Shown here in pieces: positions 55,852 through 64,000 of a stretch of DNA of 64,000 bases. The DNA is from Hyphomonadaceae bacterium (GTDB lineage: Bacteria; Pseudomonadota; Alphaproteobacteria; Caulobacterales; Aquidulcibacteraceae). The stretch's first letter is position 1. Each line of letters opens with the position of its first letter. The stretch is taken from NCBI GenBank assembly GCA_019636095.1, contig JAHBYF010000004.1, positions 412,501 to 476,500 on the forward strand, read 5' to 3'. The translations under genes were made by a program, and so were the position numbers. The notes below the pieces were generated by a model. It did no database searches. It saw only the letters and a program-made list of their open reading frames with translations, and was not told the DNA's origin.

Positions 55852-58548
55852 ATGACCGCCGACCAAGCCTCCCCCAACGGTTCCGACGCCAGCGCCATCA
55901 GCCAAAATCCGGACATCAAATATCTCGGCCGCGTTCTGGGCGATGTCATCCGCGCCTACGCTGGCGAAGCAGTTTTCGAGCGCATCGAGTTTATTCGCGC
56001 CGCCTCGGTCGAGCGTCATCGCGGTGACGCGGCGCGCGAGGTGGTCGATCTTTCGCTCGGGGCGCTATCGCTCGACGACACGATCGCCTTCGTGCGTGGG
56101 TTCATGCTGTTCTCCATGCTCGCCAATCTGGCGGAGGACCGGCAGGGCGTCGCCACCGAAGCCGGCGCGTTGATGAGTGACGCCGTTGCCGAACTGACGC
56201 GGTTGGGTGTTCCGAAAGAAAAGGCGGCTGCGTTCATGGACGGTGCGCTGATCGTGCCTGTGTTGACGGCGCATCCGACGGAAGTGCGCCGCAAGAGTCT
56301 GATCGATCACCGCAACCACATTGCGGCTTTGATGAAGTTGAAGGACCAAGGCCGCACCGAGACGGATGGCGGCGACTTGGTTGAACGCGCCATCCAGCGT
56401 CACGTCGCGATCCTTTGGCAAACGCGGCCGCTTCGTCATGAACGGCTGTATGTCAACGACGAGGTGGAAACTGCGATCGCTTACTTCCGCGACATCTTTC
56501 TGGCCGTGTTGCCGGCGCTCTATGCCCGCTGGCACCGGGCGTTTGGCGCGCGGCCAACGTCTTTTCTCCGGCTTGGGAGCTGGATCGGCGGCGATCGCGA
56601 CGGCAATCCGAATGTCACCGCTGCTTCGCTGGACTACGCGTTGGCCCGCGCAGCCGAGACGGTGCTGGAAAGCTATCTCAATCATTTGCACGAACTCGGC
56701 GCCGTGCTTTCGATTTCTTCCGAACTCTCCGGGGTCACTGTCGAACTGCAGCGTCTAGCGGACGCAAGCGGCGATGATGGCGCAGCCAGGCGCGATGAAC
56801 CGTATCGCCGTGCGCTTACGGGAATGTATGCGCGCTTGAGCGCGACCTATTCGCGTTTCACCGGCCGCGCGCCGCCCCGGCCATCGAAATTTTTGGCTGA
56901 ACCGTATGCGAACGCCAATGCCTTCTTGACGGACCTGCAGGTGCTGCAGGACGCGCTCGCGGGCGACGGTGACGGCGGGCTTGGGCGCGGCGGCGCGCTC
57001 GGGCGACTGATCCGCCTTGTGGAGACGTGCGGCTTCTATCTCGCGACACTGGACCTTCGGCAAAACGCCGACGTGCATGAGCGGGTGGTCGCAGAATTGT
57101 TCAGGGCAGCGGGTGTTGCGGAAAACTATACCTCGCTTCCGGAAGACGCGCGCGTCAAGCTGCTGCGGGCCGAACTGGCGAATCCGCGCCTGCTTGCTTT
57201 TCCGGGCGCCGCCTATGGCGACGAAACCAGATCGGAGTTGGCGATTCTCGCGCGCGCTGCGGCAGCGCTCGAACGCTACGGCGTCGGGTGCATCAACAAT
57301 TACATCATCTCGAAAGCAGCGAGCATTTCCGATGTGCTGGAAGTGTACGTGCTGCTGAAGGAGGCGGGTGTCTATCGCCAGGGATCGCCCTGCCCGATCA
57401 TGGTCACACCGCTGTTTGAAACGATCGAGGATCTAGAGAGCGCCCCAAAGATCATGGGGGAATTGTTTGGTTTGCCAGAGATCGCGGCGATGGCGGGCGA
57501 ACGCGGTCATCAAGAGGTGATGGTCGGCTATTCGGACTCCAACAAGGACGGCGGCTATCTGACATCGGTTTGGAGTTTGCACGAGACCAGCCGCGCGCTG
57601 GCGCCTGTCTTCGAGCAAGCTCATGTGGCGCTGCAACTGTTCCATGGGCGCGGCGGCGCTGTGGGCCGCGGCGGCGGGTCTTCGTTTGCGGCAATCCGCG
57701 GTCAGCCGCCGGGCACAGTCAATGGGCGCATTCGCATCACCGAGCAAGGTGAAGTGATCGCCGCCAAATACGGCACGCCGGAAAGCGCGATCACAAACCT
57801 CGAAGCGATGGCCTCGGCAACGTTGCTGGCGTCGATGACGCCGCCGACTTTGAATGCGCGGGACGAACAACGATTTGTGGCCGCCATGCAAGAGATGTCG
57901 AGGACGGCGTTCGGCGCCTATCGCGCGCTCGTCTACGAGACCAAGGGCTTCAACGCGTTCTTCCGCCAGATCACGCCGATCGCTGAAATTGCGGGCCTCA
58001 AGATCGGCTCGCGTCCATCGAGCCGAACCAAGTCGGATCGCATCGAAGATCTGCGGGCGATCCCCTGGGTGTTTTCATGGAGCCAAGCGCGCATCATGCT
58101 GCCGGGCTGGTACGGCGCCGGACACGGGTTGTTGGGATGTGAAGACAAGGCGCTGGTGCGCGATATGGCGGAGACATGGCCATTCTTGCGCACAACGCTT
58201 GCCAACCTGGAAATGGTGCTCGCGAAATCGGATATCGACATTGCCGCTGAATATCTGCGGCTGGTTAAAGACCAAGCCGCGGGAAAGAAGATTTTCGAGC
58301 GCATCCGGACGAGCTGGCTGCAGACCCGCGATGCATTGCTCGATGCGACCGGGCAAACGCGGTTGCTGGAGAGGCAGCCGGCGTTGGACAAATCAATCCG
58401 GCTGCGCCTGCCTTACATCGAGCCGCTCAACTTCCTGCAAGTCGAATTGCTGAAGCGCCATCGCGGCGGCGAGGACGATCCACGCATACGGGAAGGCATT
58501 CAGCTCTCGATCAACGCGATCGCCACGGCGCTGCGCAATAGCGGCTAG
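55852..58548 (+). CDS. ppc: Phosphoenolpyruvate carboxylase
   Basis: Carboxylates PEP to oxaloacetate to refill the TCA cycle. The 898-residue protein has the conserved active-site loops VLTAHPTEVRRKSL, WIGGDRDGNPNV, VMVGYSDSNKDGGY, FHGRGGAVGRGGGSS, IRGQPPGTVNGRIRITEQGE, and the C-terminal PYIEPLNFLQVELLKRHR ending in RNSG, expected of bacterial PEPC. The ATG at 55852 is preferred; a GTG at 55828 would add 8 residues. Its stop shares bases with the convergent lipoprotein gene (CTAG, 58545-58548). Confidence 0.98.
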   Translation: MTADQASPNGSDASAISQNPDIKYLGRVLGDVIRAYAGEAVFERIEFIRAASVERHRGDAAREVVDLSLGALSLDDTIAFVRGFMLFSMLANLAEDRQGVATEAGALMSDAVAELTRLGVPKEKAAAFMDGALIVPVLTAHPTEVRRKSLIDHRNHIAALMKLKDQGRTETDGGDLVERAIQRHVAILWQTRPLRHERLYVNDEVETAIAYFRDIFLAVLPALYARWHRAFGARPTSFLRLGSWIGGDRDGNPNVTAASLDYALARAAETVLESYLNHLHELGAVLSISSELSGVTVELQRLADASGDDGAARRDEPYRRALTGMYARLSATYSRFTGRAPPRPSKFLAEPYANANAFLTDLQVLQDALAGDGDGGLGRGGALGRLIRLVETCGFYLATLDLRQNADVHERVVAELFRAAGVAENYTSLPEDARVKLLRAELANPRLLAFPGAAYGDETRSELAILARAAAALERYGVGCINNYIISKAASISDVLEVYVLLKEAGVYRQGSPCPIMVTPLFETIEDLESAPKIMGELFGLPEIAAMAGERGHQEVMVGYSDSNKDGGYLTSVWSLHETSRALAPVFEQAHVALQLFHGRGGAVGRGGGSSFAAIRGQPPGTVNGRIRITEQGEVIAAKYGTPESAITNLEAMASATLLASMTPPTLNARDEQRFVAAMQEMSRTAFGAYRALVYETKGFNAFFRQITPIAEIAGLKIGSRPSSRTKSDRIEDLRAIPWVFSWSQARIMLPGWYGAGHGLLGCEDKALVRDMAETWPFLRTTLANLEMVLAKSDIDIAAEYLRLVKDQAAGKKIFERIRTSWLQTRDALLDATGQTRLLERQPALDKSIRLRLPYIEPLNFLQVELLKRHRGGEDDPRIREGIQLSINAIATALRNSG

Positions 58549-58814
58549 GCCCTGACGACGCGGCGCTTGCGCAGGGCGCGGCGCCGCAATCGCTCGATCG
58601 CGGTGACGGCGACATCGCGGAGTTCCGGTTGCCTTTGGCTTGGCGGACTGAACGCCCTGCGATGCAGGGCGATTGTCACGATCATCGCGGGCTCCACGGG
58701 GGCTGCGTCAAAGCTCTCATGGGTCAAGAGCGCTGGGCCCGTCTGACGCAAATCCAACGATGCGCACGCACTGACTGACACCAGCGCAACGACGACAAAA
58801 GCCAGTTTGAACAT
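58545..58814 (-). CDS. Small putative lipoprotein
   Basis: An 89-residue protein with a lipoprotein signal (VVALVSVSACASLDL; lipobox SAC), then a short mature part containing HESFDAAPVEPAMIVTIALH and an Arg-rich C-terminus (RLRRRALRKRRVVRA). I do not recognise the family. It is transcribed after the oxidoreductase gene, 63 bp downstream of it, and may be part of the same unit. Confidence 0.6.
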   Translation of the reverse strand: MFKLAFVVVALVSVSACASLDLRQTGPALLTHESFDAAPVEPAMIVTIALHRRAFSPPSQRQPELRDVAVTAIERLRRRALRKRRVVRA

Positions 58815-58877
58815 GGCGACCCCCGCAGCCTGCTGGGGCTACGATACGCCGATGACGGCCCGAGCCAACGAAAATCG

Positions 58878-59948
58878 TTACGCGGCTGGCTCTTCGACGA
58901 AGCCGGCCCAGGTGCGCATGTAGTTGCGGAAGGTCGGGCCGAGGCCTTCGCTGTCGAGGTAGGCTTCGCTGACGGGCGTGGCGATCGATTGGAAGTTGGG
59001 GTCTGCGGCGACTTTCTTGGGGAAGTCGTGGTGGAGGATGGCGGCGCGGCCGAGGACCGGAAAATCGAAGCCGGCGGCCAGGAGATCGCGGCAATCTTGC
59101 GCCGACATGATCTTGCCGGCGGCGCCAAGCAGCGTTTCGCCGCGCTTCAATTCGGTGAAATAGGACGCCAGCGTGCAGCCCTGGAGCTTTTCGTCGTTCG
59201 GTTCTTTGCGGACGTCCCAGAGCGACATGTCGATGTAGTCGACTTTCTTCGTGTCCATCAGCCGCTGTGCAACGTCACGGATTTCGATGGTTTGAATACC
59301 CCAGCGTTCCGGTGAAAGGCGCACGCCGAGTGAGAAGCCCGGCTTGGTGGCGGCGCGGACGCCATCGACCAGTTCAAACAGAAAGCGCGCACGACGCTCG
59401 GGGTCGCCGCCATAAGCGTCGTCGCGGCGATTGAGTTCGGGGCTCAAGAACGAGCAGATGAGATAGCCGTGCGCGCCGTGGAGTTCAGCGCCCTGGAAGC
59501 CGGCGCGTTCGGCGCGCTGCGCGGCCTCGATGAATTTAGCGCGCGTATGTTGGATCTCATCCAACGTCATCGCTTCGGCTTTGAGCTTTTCATCGGCACT
59601 CGGCGCCTTCGGGTTCTTCATCGACCGCAGGCCGCCGTGATGCAGCTGCACGACAGAGTGACTGCCCTCTTCGTTGATCTTGGCGGCAAGACGGGTGAGC
59701 CCCGGGAGGTGCTTGTCGTCATGGAAGCCGAGCTGGCCCGGAAAGCCGACGCCCTCTTCCTGCACGGAGGCCGCGCATGTCATGGTGAGCGCGAAGCCGC
59801 CGATGGCGCGCATGGTGAGCCAGCGATATTCGTCGTCACTCAAGACGCCGTCGGGATTGCTTTGCAGATTGGTGAGCGGCGAAAGGACGAAACGGTTTTT
59901 CAGCGTGGCGCCGGAGCGGAATTTGAGCGGATCGGAGAGTTGGGTCAT
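58878..59948 (-). CDS. NADH:flavin oxidoreductase (Old Yellow Enzyme family)
   Basis: FMN enzyme of the OYE/2,4-dienoyl-CoA-reductase-type TIM-barrel family, 356 residues. It reads FRSGATLKNRFVLSPLTNLQSN at the FMN site, then VVQLHHGGLRSMKNP (His pair region), GAELHGAHGYLICSFLSPELNRR, the DDAYGGDPERRARF motif, FSLGVRLSPERWG and VLGRAAILHHDFPKKV. There is no iron-sulfur C-terminal extension, so it is a single-domain alkene reductase. Substrate unknown; proximity to beta-oxidation genes could suggest fatty-acid related chemistry. Confidence 0.9.
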   Translation of the reverse strand: MTQLSDPLKFRSGATLKNRFVLSPLTNLQSNPDGVLSDDEYRWLTMRAIGGFALTMTCAASVQEEGVGFPGQLGFHDDKHLPGLTRLAAKINEEGSHSVVQLHHGGLRSMKNPKAPSADEKLKAEAMTLDEIQHTRAKFIEAAQRAERAGFQGAELHGAHGYLICSFLSPELNRRDDAYGGDPERRARFLFELVDGVRAATKPGFSLGVRLSPERWGIQTIEIRDVAQRLMDTKKVDYIDMSLWDVRKEPNDEKLQGCTLASYFTELKRGETLLGAAGKIMSAQDCRDLLAAGFDFPVLGRAAILHHDFPKKVAADPNFQSIATPVSEAYLDSEGLGPTFRNYMRTWAGFVEEPAA

Positions 59949-60014
59949 CGCGTGAAGATAAGGACGCTGGAAGAAAGTGCATCCCCTTCCCGTTGCGTCA
60001 GTCGCGGAAAGGTT

Positions 60015-60490
60015 TCAGGCGTTCGCCTGCGCTGCAACGAGCAGAACCCAGATCGCCATGGCGATGACGATCAGTGAGCCCACCGAATAGAAGGTGGCGC
60101 GGACTTCGTGGCGCTGCGCGGTGGAGTATGCGATCGTGTGCAGGAGGCGCGCGGCGACGAAGCCGTACATAAGCCACTGCGCGGCGGCGAGCGGCGGCGC
60201 GATGGCGACAAAGAGCAAACCGATGGCGAGGAAGGCCGGAATGTTTTCCAGGTCGTTGCGGTGGATGCGGCGTGAGCGCTCAACGTCTTCAAGCGGTTGA
60301 AGCTGTTCAGGACGCGGATTGCGGTTTGTGGGGCGCCGGGCTTGATGTCTTCTGGATTTACGAGCCCGGCGTCGTTCTTGAGCATGCGCGCGACTGTGAT
60401 CCAGCCCTGCAGCATGATCTTCAACACCATCAGCGACGCCGCGATGGCGTAAGTCGCGAACACGGGGTTCGCCAAAGTGAACTGATCCAT
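60015..60490 (-). pseudogene. MAPEG-family membrane protein, frameshifted
   Basis: Two minus-strand frames make one MAPEG protein (membrane-associated eicosanoid/glutathione fold). The N-terminal part (MDQFTLANPVFATYAIAAS, ARMLKNDAGLVNPEDIKPGA) lies in one frame. The rest (NRNPRPEQLQPLEDVERSRR, HRNDLENIPAFLAIG, LFVAIAPPLAAAQWLMYG) follows in another. The shift sits at a run at 60330-60333 (GGGG on plus, CCCC in the gene): adding one C restores GAPTNRNP.... Four membrane helices are seen. This looks like a lost base in a homopolymer, either real or a consensus error. Confidence 0.78.
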
Positions 60491-60506
60491 CGCCCGCCCC
60501 CGATAC

Positions 60507-60534
60507 AAAAAGGGCCGCCCGAAGGCGGCCCTTT
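60507..60534 (-). terminator. Rho-independent terminator of the fad operon
   Basis: Read on the minus strand, an 8-bp GGGCCGCC stem with a UUCG tetraloop (60512-60531) is followed by T5 (60511-60507). It lies 9-33 bases after the fadJ-type stop and before the MAPEG start, so it separates the two units. Confidence 0.88.
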
Positions 60535-60539
60535 CGATT

Positions 60540-62747
60540 TTAAGCCGCAACCTTCTGCTTGACGCCGAAGCGGTCGTAGAAGCTCTCGCCTTTCGCGGCC
60601 ATGTCGCGGAGGAGCTTGTTCGGGCGGAAGCGCTCGCCGTAGGTGTCGGCGAGACGATCGGCTTCTTCGACAAACTTCTTCGTCCCCCAGAAAAGGTCGA
60701 TGTAGCTGATGCAGCCGCCTGAATATGGCGCAAAGCCCCAGGCCAGGATCGAGCCGACGTCGGCGTCGCGCGGATCGGTGATGACGCCTTCCTCGAAGCA
60801 GCGGGCGACCTCAATGCATTGGCGGAAGAGGAAGCGCTTGGTGAGCTCCGTCTTCAGTTCAGGCGGGCATTCTTTGGTTTTCACCTCGATGCGCTCTGAG
60901 ATGCCCGGCCAAATGCGCGTCGGCTTTCCGTCTTCGCCGTATTCGTAATAGCCCTTGCCGCCTTTGCGGCCGACGCGGCCCTTATCTTCTACGAGCCATG
61001 ACAGCATCGCAGCGCGCGGGTCCTTCTTGTAGTCCTGCTGATTGAGTTCGGCGTTGGTCTTGCCGATCTTCAGCGCCGTATCGAGGCCGACAGAGTCGGA
61101 GACTTCGAGCGGGCCCATCGGCATGCCGCATTGGCGCCCGACGTTTTCGATGATCGCCGGTGCAATGCCTTCCATCAGCATTTCGACGCCTTCGGCCGGA
61201 TATGTTCCGAAGCAGCGCGATGTGTAGAAGCCGCGGAAGTCGTTCACGGTGATCGGCGTTTTGCGGATCTTGATGACGTAGTCGATCGCCTTGGCCTGGG
61301 TTTCGGCGGTGGTCTCCTTGCCCATGATGAGTTCAACGAGACCCATGCGCTCGACTGGTGAGAAGAAGTGAATGCCGATGAAGTTCTTCGGGCGCGCCGA
61401 GGCCTCAGCGAGGCCAGTAATCGGCAGCGTTGAGGTGTTGGAGCCGAAGACAGCGTTTTCACCGAGGAAGGCTTCAGCCTTTTTGGTGACTTCGGCCTTG
61501 AGCGCCGGGTTTTCGAACACAGCTTCAACGACGAGATCGCTGCCTTTAATCAGAGAATAGTCGGTCGATGGCTTAATCAGCGCGAGCAGCGCATCGCCCT
61601 TCTCTTTGGTGATCTTGCCGCGCGAGATGTCCTTATCGACGATGCGCTGGGAGTAGGCCTTGCCCTTCTCGGCGCTCTCCTGGCTGACGTCGAGGAGGAT
61701 GGTTTCGATGCCGGCTTTGGCTTGCACGTAGGCGATGCCCGCGCCCATGAGGCCGGCGCCGATAACGGCGACCTTCTTCACGTCATAGGGTGGAATGCCC
61801 TCCGGGCGGTTTCCGCCTTTGCCGAGTGCTTGCATGTTCACGAAGAGCGTCCGGATCATGCCCTTCGCTTGCGGCGTGTTGGCAGTCTTAATGAAGTAGC
61901 GGGACTCGATGCGCAGCGCGGCATCGATCGGCACTTGCATGCCTTCATAGATGCACGAGAGAATATTCCGCTGCGCCGGATAGTTGAGGTTGGTCTGCTT
62001 CGAGACCATGGCGTTGCCGCCGACAGCGGCCATCGCGCCGCCTGGCGTGAACGGGCCGTCCTTCACTTTGTAGCCCTTGACATCCCACGGCGCGATCGCC
62101 TTCGGGTTCGCCTTCACCCACGCCTTCGCGGCTTCGACAGTTTTGCCCGGCGCGACGACTTCATTGATGAAGCCGAGCGACTTTGCATCCTGCGGCGACT
62201 TATCGGCGCCTTGCAGGATCATCATCGCGGCGTTCTGTACGCCGATGAGGCGCGGCAGACGTTGCGTGCCGCCAGCGCCTGGCAACAGGCCGACCTTTGA
62301 CTCAGGCAGGCCGAACTTGATCTTCGGATTGTCAGCAGCGACGCGGTAGTGGCACGCGAGCGCGATTTCGAGACCGCCGCCGAGGGCGAGGCCTTCAAGC
62401 GCGATCGCGACAGGCTTGCCGTTGGTTTCGAGAGCGCGGAGCGAGCGGTTGAGCGTGAAGCTCTGATCGAATTGCTTCTTCAGGCGCTCTTCTTCCGACT
62501 TCGGCGCTTCTTCCTTGGCGGCGCCGCGTTGGTTGAGTTCGCCGAGATCGGCGCCGGCGCAAAAGCCGGTCGTCTTGCCGGAGGTAATGACGGCGCCCTT
62601 GATCTTGTCGTCGGACTTCAGCGTCTCAACGAGCTGGATCAATTCGCGCATCACCGAGCCGGTGATGGTGTTCATGGAGCGGCCCGGCACGTCGAACGTG
62701 ATGAGCGCGATGCCGTCGCTGTCGACGTCGATTTTGAAGTTTTCCAT
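60540..62747 (-). CDS. fadJ: Bifunctional enoyl-CoA hydratase / 3-hydroxyacyl-CoA dehydrogenase
   Basis: Beta-oxidation trifunctional-type alpha subunit, 735 residues. The N-terminal crotonase domain has ITSGKTTGFCAGADLGEL, an ALEGLALGGGLEIALACHYR loop (catalytic Glu) and a PESKVGLLPGAGGTQRLPRL segment. The central NAD domain has VIGAGLMGAGIAYVQAKAG and DLVVEAVFEN, and the HAD core IGIHFFSPVERMGLVELI with a His-Glu pair. The C-terminal helical HAD domain includes GFYTSRCFGTYPAEGV. fadJ/fadB naming is by domain content. It forms an operon with the small gene and the thiolase upstream. Confidence 0.95.
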   Translation of the reverse strand: MENFKIDVDSDGIALITFDVPGRSMNTITGSVMRELIQLVETLKSDDKIKGAVITSGKTTGFCAGADLGELNQRGAAKEEAPKSEEERLKKQFDQSFTLNRSLRALETNGKPVAIALEGLALGGGLEIALACHYRVAADNPKIKFGLPESKVGLLPGAGGTQRLPRLIGVQNAAMMILQGADKSPQDAKSLGFINEVVAPGKTVEAAKAWVKANPKAIAPWDVKGYKVKDGPFTPGGAMAAVGGNAMVSKQTNLNYPAQRNILSCIYEGMQVPIDAALRIESRYFIKTANTPQAKGMIRTLFVNMQALGKGGNRPEGIPPYDVKKVAVIGAGLMGAGIAYVQAKAGIETILLDVSQESAEKGKAYSQRIVDKDISRGKITKEKGDALLALIKPSTDYSLIKGSDLVVEAVFENPALKAEVTKKAEAFLGENAVFGSNTSTLPITGLAEASARPKNFIGIHFFSPVERMGLVELIMGKETTAETQAKAIDYVIKIRKTPITVNDFRGFYTSRCFGTYPAEGVEMLMEGIAPAIIENVGRQCGMPMGPLEVSDSVGLDTALKIGKTNAELNQQDYKKDPRAAMLSWLVEDKGRVGRKGGKGYYEYGEDGKPTRIWPGISERIEVKTKECPPELKTELTKRFLFRQCIEVARCFEEGVITDPRDADVGSILAWGFAPYSGGCISYIDLFWGTKKFVEEADRLADTYGERFRPNKLLRDMAAKGESFYDRFGVKQKVAA

Positions 62748-62759
62748 CGGACCTACCCT

Positions 62760-62966
62760 CTACCTATTCCCATCGTTCTTACGCTGCGGCGGATTTTTGT
62801 TGTCGTCCTCCTTCGGCGCCATCGCCACGCCGAAGGAAGTGCCCAGCCCGGCGCCAATAGCGACGCCGAGGCTGAGCCAAAGTCCGAGATTTCCGGTGGC
62901 CACACCGACGCCAACGCCGATAGCGACGCCGACGCCGATGCAGGTCGCGAAAATCCCGCCGTTCAT
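62760..62966 (-). CDS. Small Gly/Val-rich membrane protein
   Basis: A 68-residue protein with two hydrophobic stretches (IFATCIGVGVAIGVGVGVAT and LWLSLGVAIGAGLGTSFGVA), both with a GxxxG-like spacing, then a charged tail (KEDDNKNPPQRKNDGN). It lies between the thiolase and fadJ genes: its ATG overlaps the thiolase stop by one base and it stops 12 bp before fadJ. Its function is unknown; glycine-zipper packing in the membrane is suggested by the spacing. Confidence 0.7.
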   Translation of the reverse strand: MNGGIFATCIGVGVAIGVGVGVATGNLGLWLSLGVAIGAGLGTSFGVAMAPKEDDNKNPPQRKNDGNR

Positions 62967-64000
62967 TAGTTCACCCGCTCAATCACAGTTGCGGTGCCCA
63001 TGCCGGCGCCGATGCAGAGCGTGATGAGCGCGCGTTCTTTGTCGGCGCGTTCGAGTTCATCGACCATGGTGCCGAGGATCATCGCGCCGGTAGCGCCGAT
63101 AGGGTGACCCATAGCGATAGCGCCGCCATTGACGTTGACCTTCTCCATGTCGAGATCGAGCGCCTGCACCCAACGCAACACGACCGCGGCAAAAGCTTCG
63201 TTGAGCTCCCAGAGGTCGATGTCTTGCTTGGTGAGACCGAGTTTCTTCATCAGCTTGTGCGTGACGTGCTCAGGGCCGGTCAGCATGATCGACGGCTCGG
63301 AGCCGATCGAAGCGCCGCCGACGATGCGCGCACGCGGCTTCAAGCCCAGCGCATCACCCATCTCCTTGGTGCCGATCAGCACGCCTGCGGCGCCGTCAAC
63401 GATGCCTGATGAGTTGCCGGCATGGTGGACGTGGTCGACCTTTTCGATTTCCGGATAACGCTGCTGAATGACACCGTCGAAACCAGGCATCATTTCGCCT
63501 TGCGTTTTGAACGACGGCTCAAGCGCACCGAGCGATTGCAGTGTCGTTTCCGGGCGCATGAATTCGTCGTGGTCGAGCAACGTTACGCCGAGTTGGTCTT
63601 TCACCGGCACAATCGACTTCTTGAAGCGACCTTCCTTCCAGGAGCGCGCTGCGCGCTGTTGCGATTGGACGGCGTAGGTATCGAGATCGGTGCGTGAGAA
63701 GCCATACTTGGTAGCGATGGCGTCAGCCGCGACGCCTTGCGGCGTGAAGTATGACTTCATCGCGATCGAGGGGTCTGTCGCCCATGAACCGCCGGTCGAG
63801 CCCATCGGCACGCGGCTCATGCTTTCGCAGCCGCCGCCGATGGCGAGTTCGGCTTCGCCGGATTTCACTTTCGCGGCGGCGATGTTGCACGCTTCGAGAC
63901 CGGAGGCGCAGAAGCGCTCGACCTGCACGCCGGCGACGGTCTGCGCGTAGCCGGCGTTCAGAACGGCGATACGCGGGAGATTGCCGCCTTGCTCGCCGAT
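62966..64000 (-). CDS. fadA: Acetyl-CoA C-acyltransferase (thiolase), 5' end missing
   Basis: The last step of the beta-oxidation cycle: it splits 3-ketoacyl-CoA to acetyl-CoA and a shortened acyl-CoA. The visible 344 codons (the last being the stop) run from the window edge ([19 protein letters not shown]) to the stop. The catalytic Cys is in [15 protein letters not shown], the C-terminal His motif is in [16 protein letters not shown], and the second Cys is in [13 protein letters not shown]. The start lies outside. It is the first known gene of the fadA-small gene-fadJ operon. Acetoacetyl-CoA thiolase (biosynthetic) is the alternative, but the partner gene favours degradation. Confidence 0.95.
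   Translation of the reverse strand: MGEQGGNLPRIAVLNAGYAQTVAGVQVERFCASGLEACNIAAAKVKSGEAELAIGGGCESMSRVPMGSTGGSWATDPSIAMKSYFTPQGVAADAIATKYGFSRTDLDTYAVQSQQRAARSWKEGRFKKSIVPVKDQLGVTLLDHDEFMRPETTLQSLGALEPSFKTQGEMMPGFDGVIQQRYPEIEKVDHVHHAGNSSGIVDGAAGVLIGTKEMGDALGLKPRARIVGGASIGSEPSIMLTGPEHVTHKLMKKLGLTKQDIDLWELNEAFAAVVLRWVQALDLDMEKVNVNGGAIAMGHPIGATGAMILGTMVDELERADKERALITLCIGAGMGTATVIERVN

Overview
The window is GC-rich, gene-dense chromosomal DNA from an alphaproteobacterium, most likely of the Caulobacterales / Hyphomonadaceae kind (inference). The grounds are the gene order of a division and cell wall (dcw) cluster on the minus strand, a type A RNase P RNA beside it, and cell-cycle style sites at ftsZ: a perfect TTAA-N7-TTAA box as bound by CtrA and a GANTC site as methylated by CcrM. 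No tRNA, rRNA, CRISPR array, transposase or phage gene was seen.

Layout. 1-1110: the end of a SnoaL-like gene and an EF-hand protein. 1146-34453, minus strand: a stretched dcw cluster. In transcription order it runs rsmH, ftsL, ftsI, murE, murF, mraY, murD, ftsW, murG, then murC, murB, ddl, ftsQ, ftsA, ftsZ, lpxC, bamD, ligA. Unrelated modules interrupt it: an ECF sigma factor with membrane proteins (22-24 kb), a HAD phosphatase and two tandem small lipoproteins (19-21 kb), a reverse transsulfuration pair (15-18 kb), an ArsR/SdpI-like pair and a TIR-like membrane protein (14-15 kb), a frameshifted Hsp70/actin-fold ATPase between ftsA and ftsZ, and a TPR protein. mraZ (normally before rsmH) and recN (often before ligA) are not seen.

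34.5-42.4 kb: an unknown protein, a cupin, rnpB, an AmpD-type amidase, a TerB-DnaJ protein, a fasciclin protein, a voltage-gated-type channel with an unusual filter, a ribbon-helix-helix-like protein, two paralogous CHAP proteins and a GNAT acetyltransferase. 42.5-54 kb: two tandem exported paralogues, an excalibur protein, two class III cyclase-TPR membrane proteins on either side of nrdB, a tyrosine phosphatase and several unknown proteins. 54-64 kb: a DEAD-box helicase, PEP carboxylase, an Old Yellow Enzyme family oxidoreductase, a MAPEG protein and a fatty-acid beta-oxidation operon (thiolase, small protein, FadJ-type enzyme) with a clear terminator.

Together the core genes make UDP-MurNAc-pentapeptide (MurB to MurF, Ddl), lipid II (MraY, MurG), the septal polymerase (FtsW/FtsI) and the Z-ring (FtsZ, FtsA, FtsQ, FtsL), plus the first committed lipid A step (LpxC) and outer-membrane assembly (BamD). 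Three features stand out. First, eight of nine convergent gene pairs end within 4 bp of each other, four of them sharing stop-codon bases. Second, three genes carry single-base frameshifts, two at runs of C/G, which may be consensus errors. Third, four families occur as local paralogue pairs.
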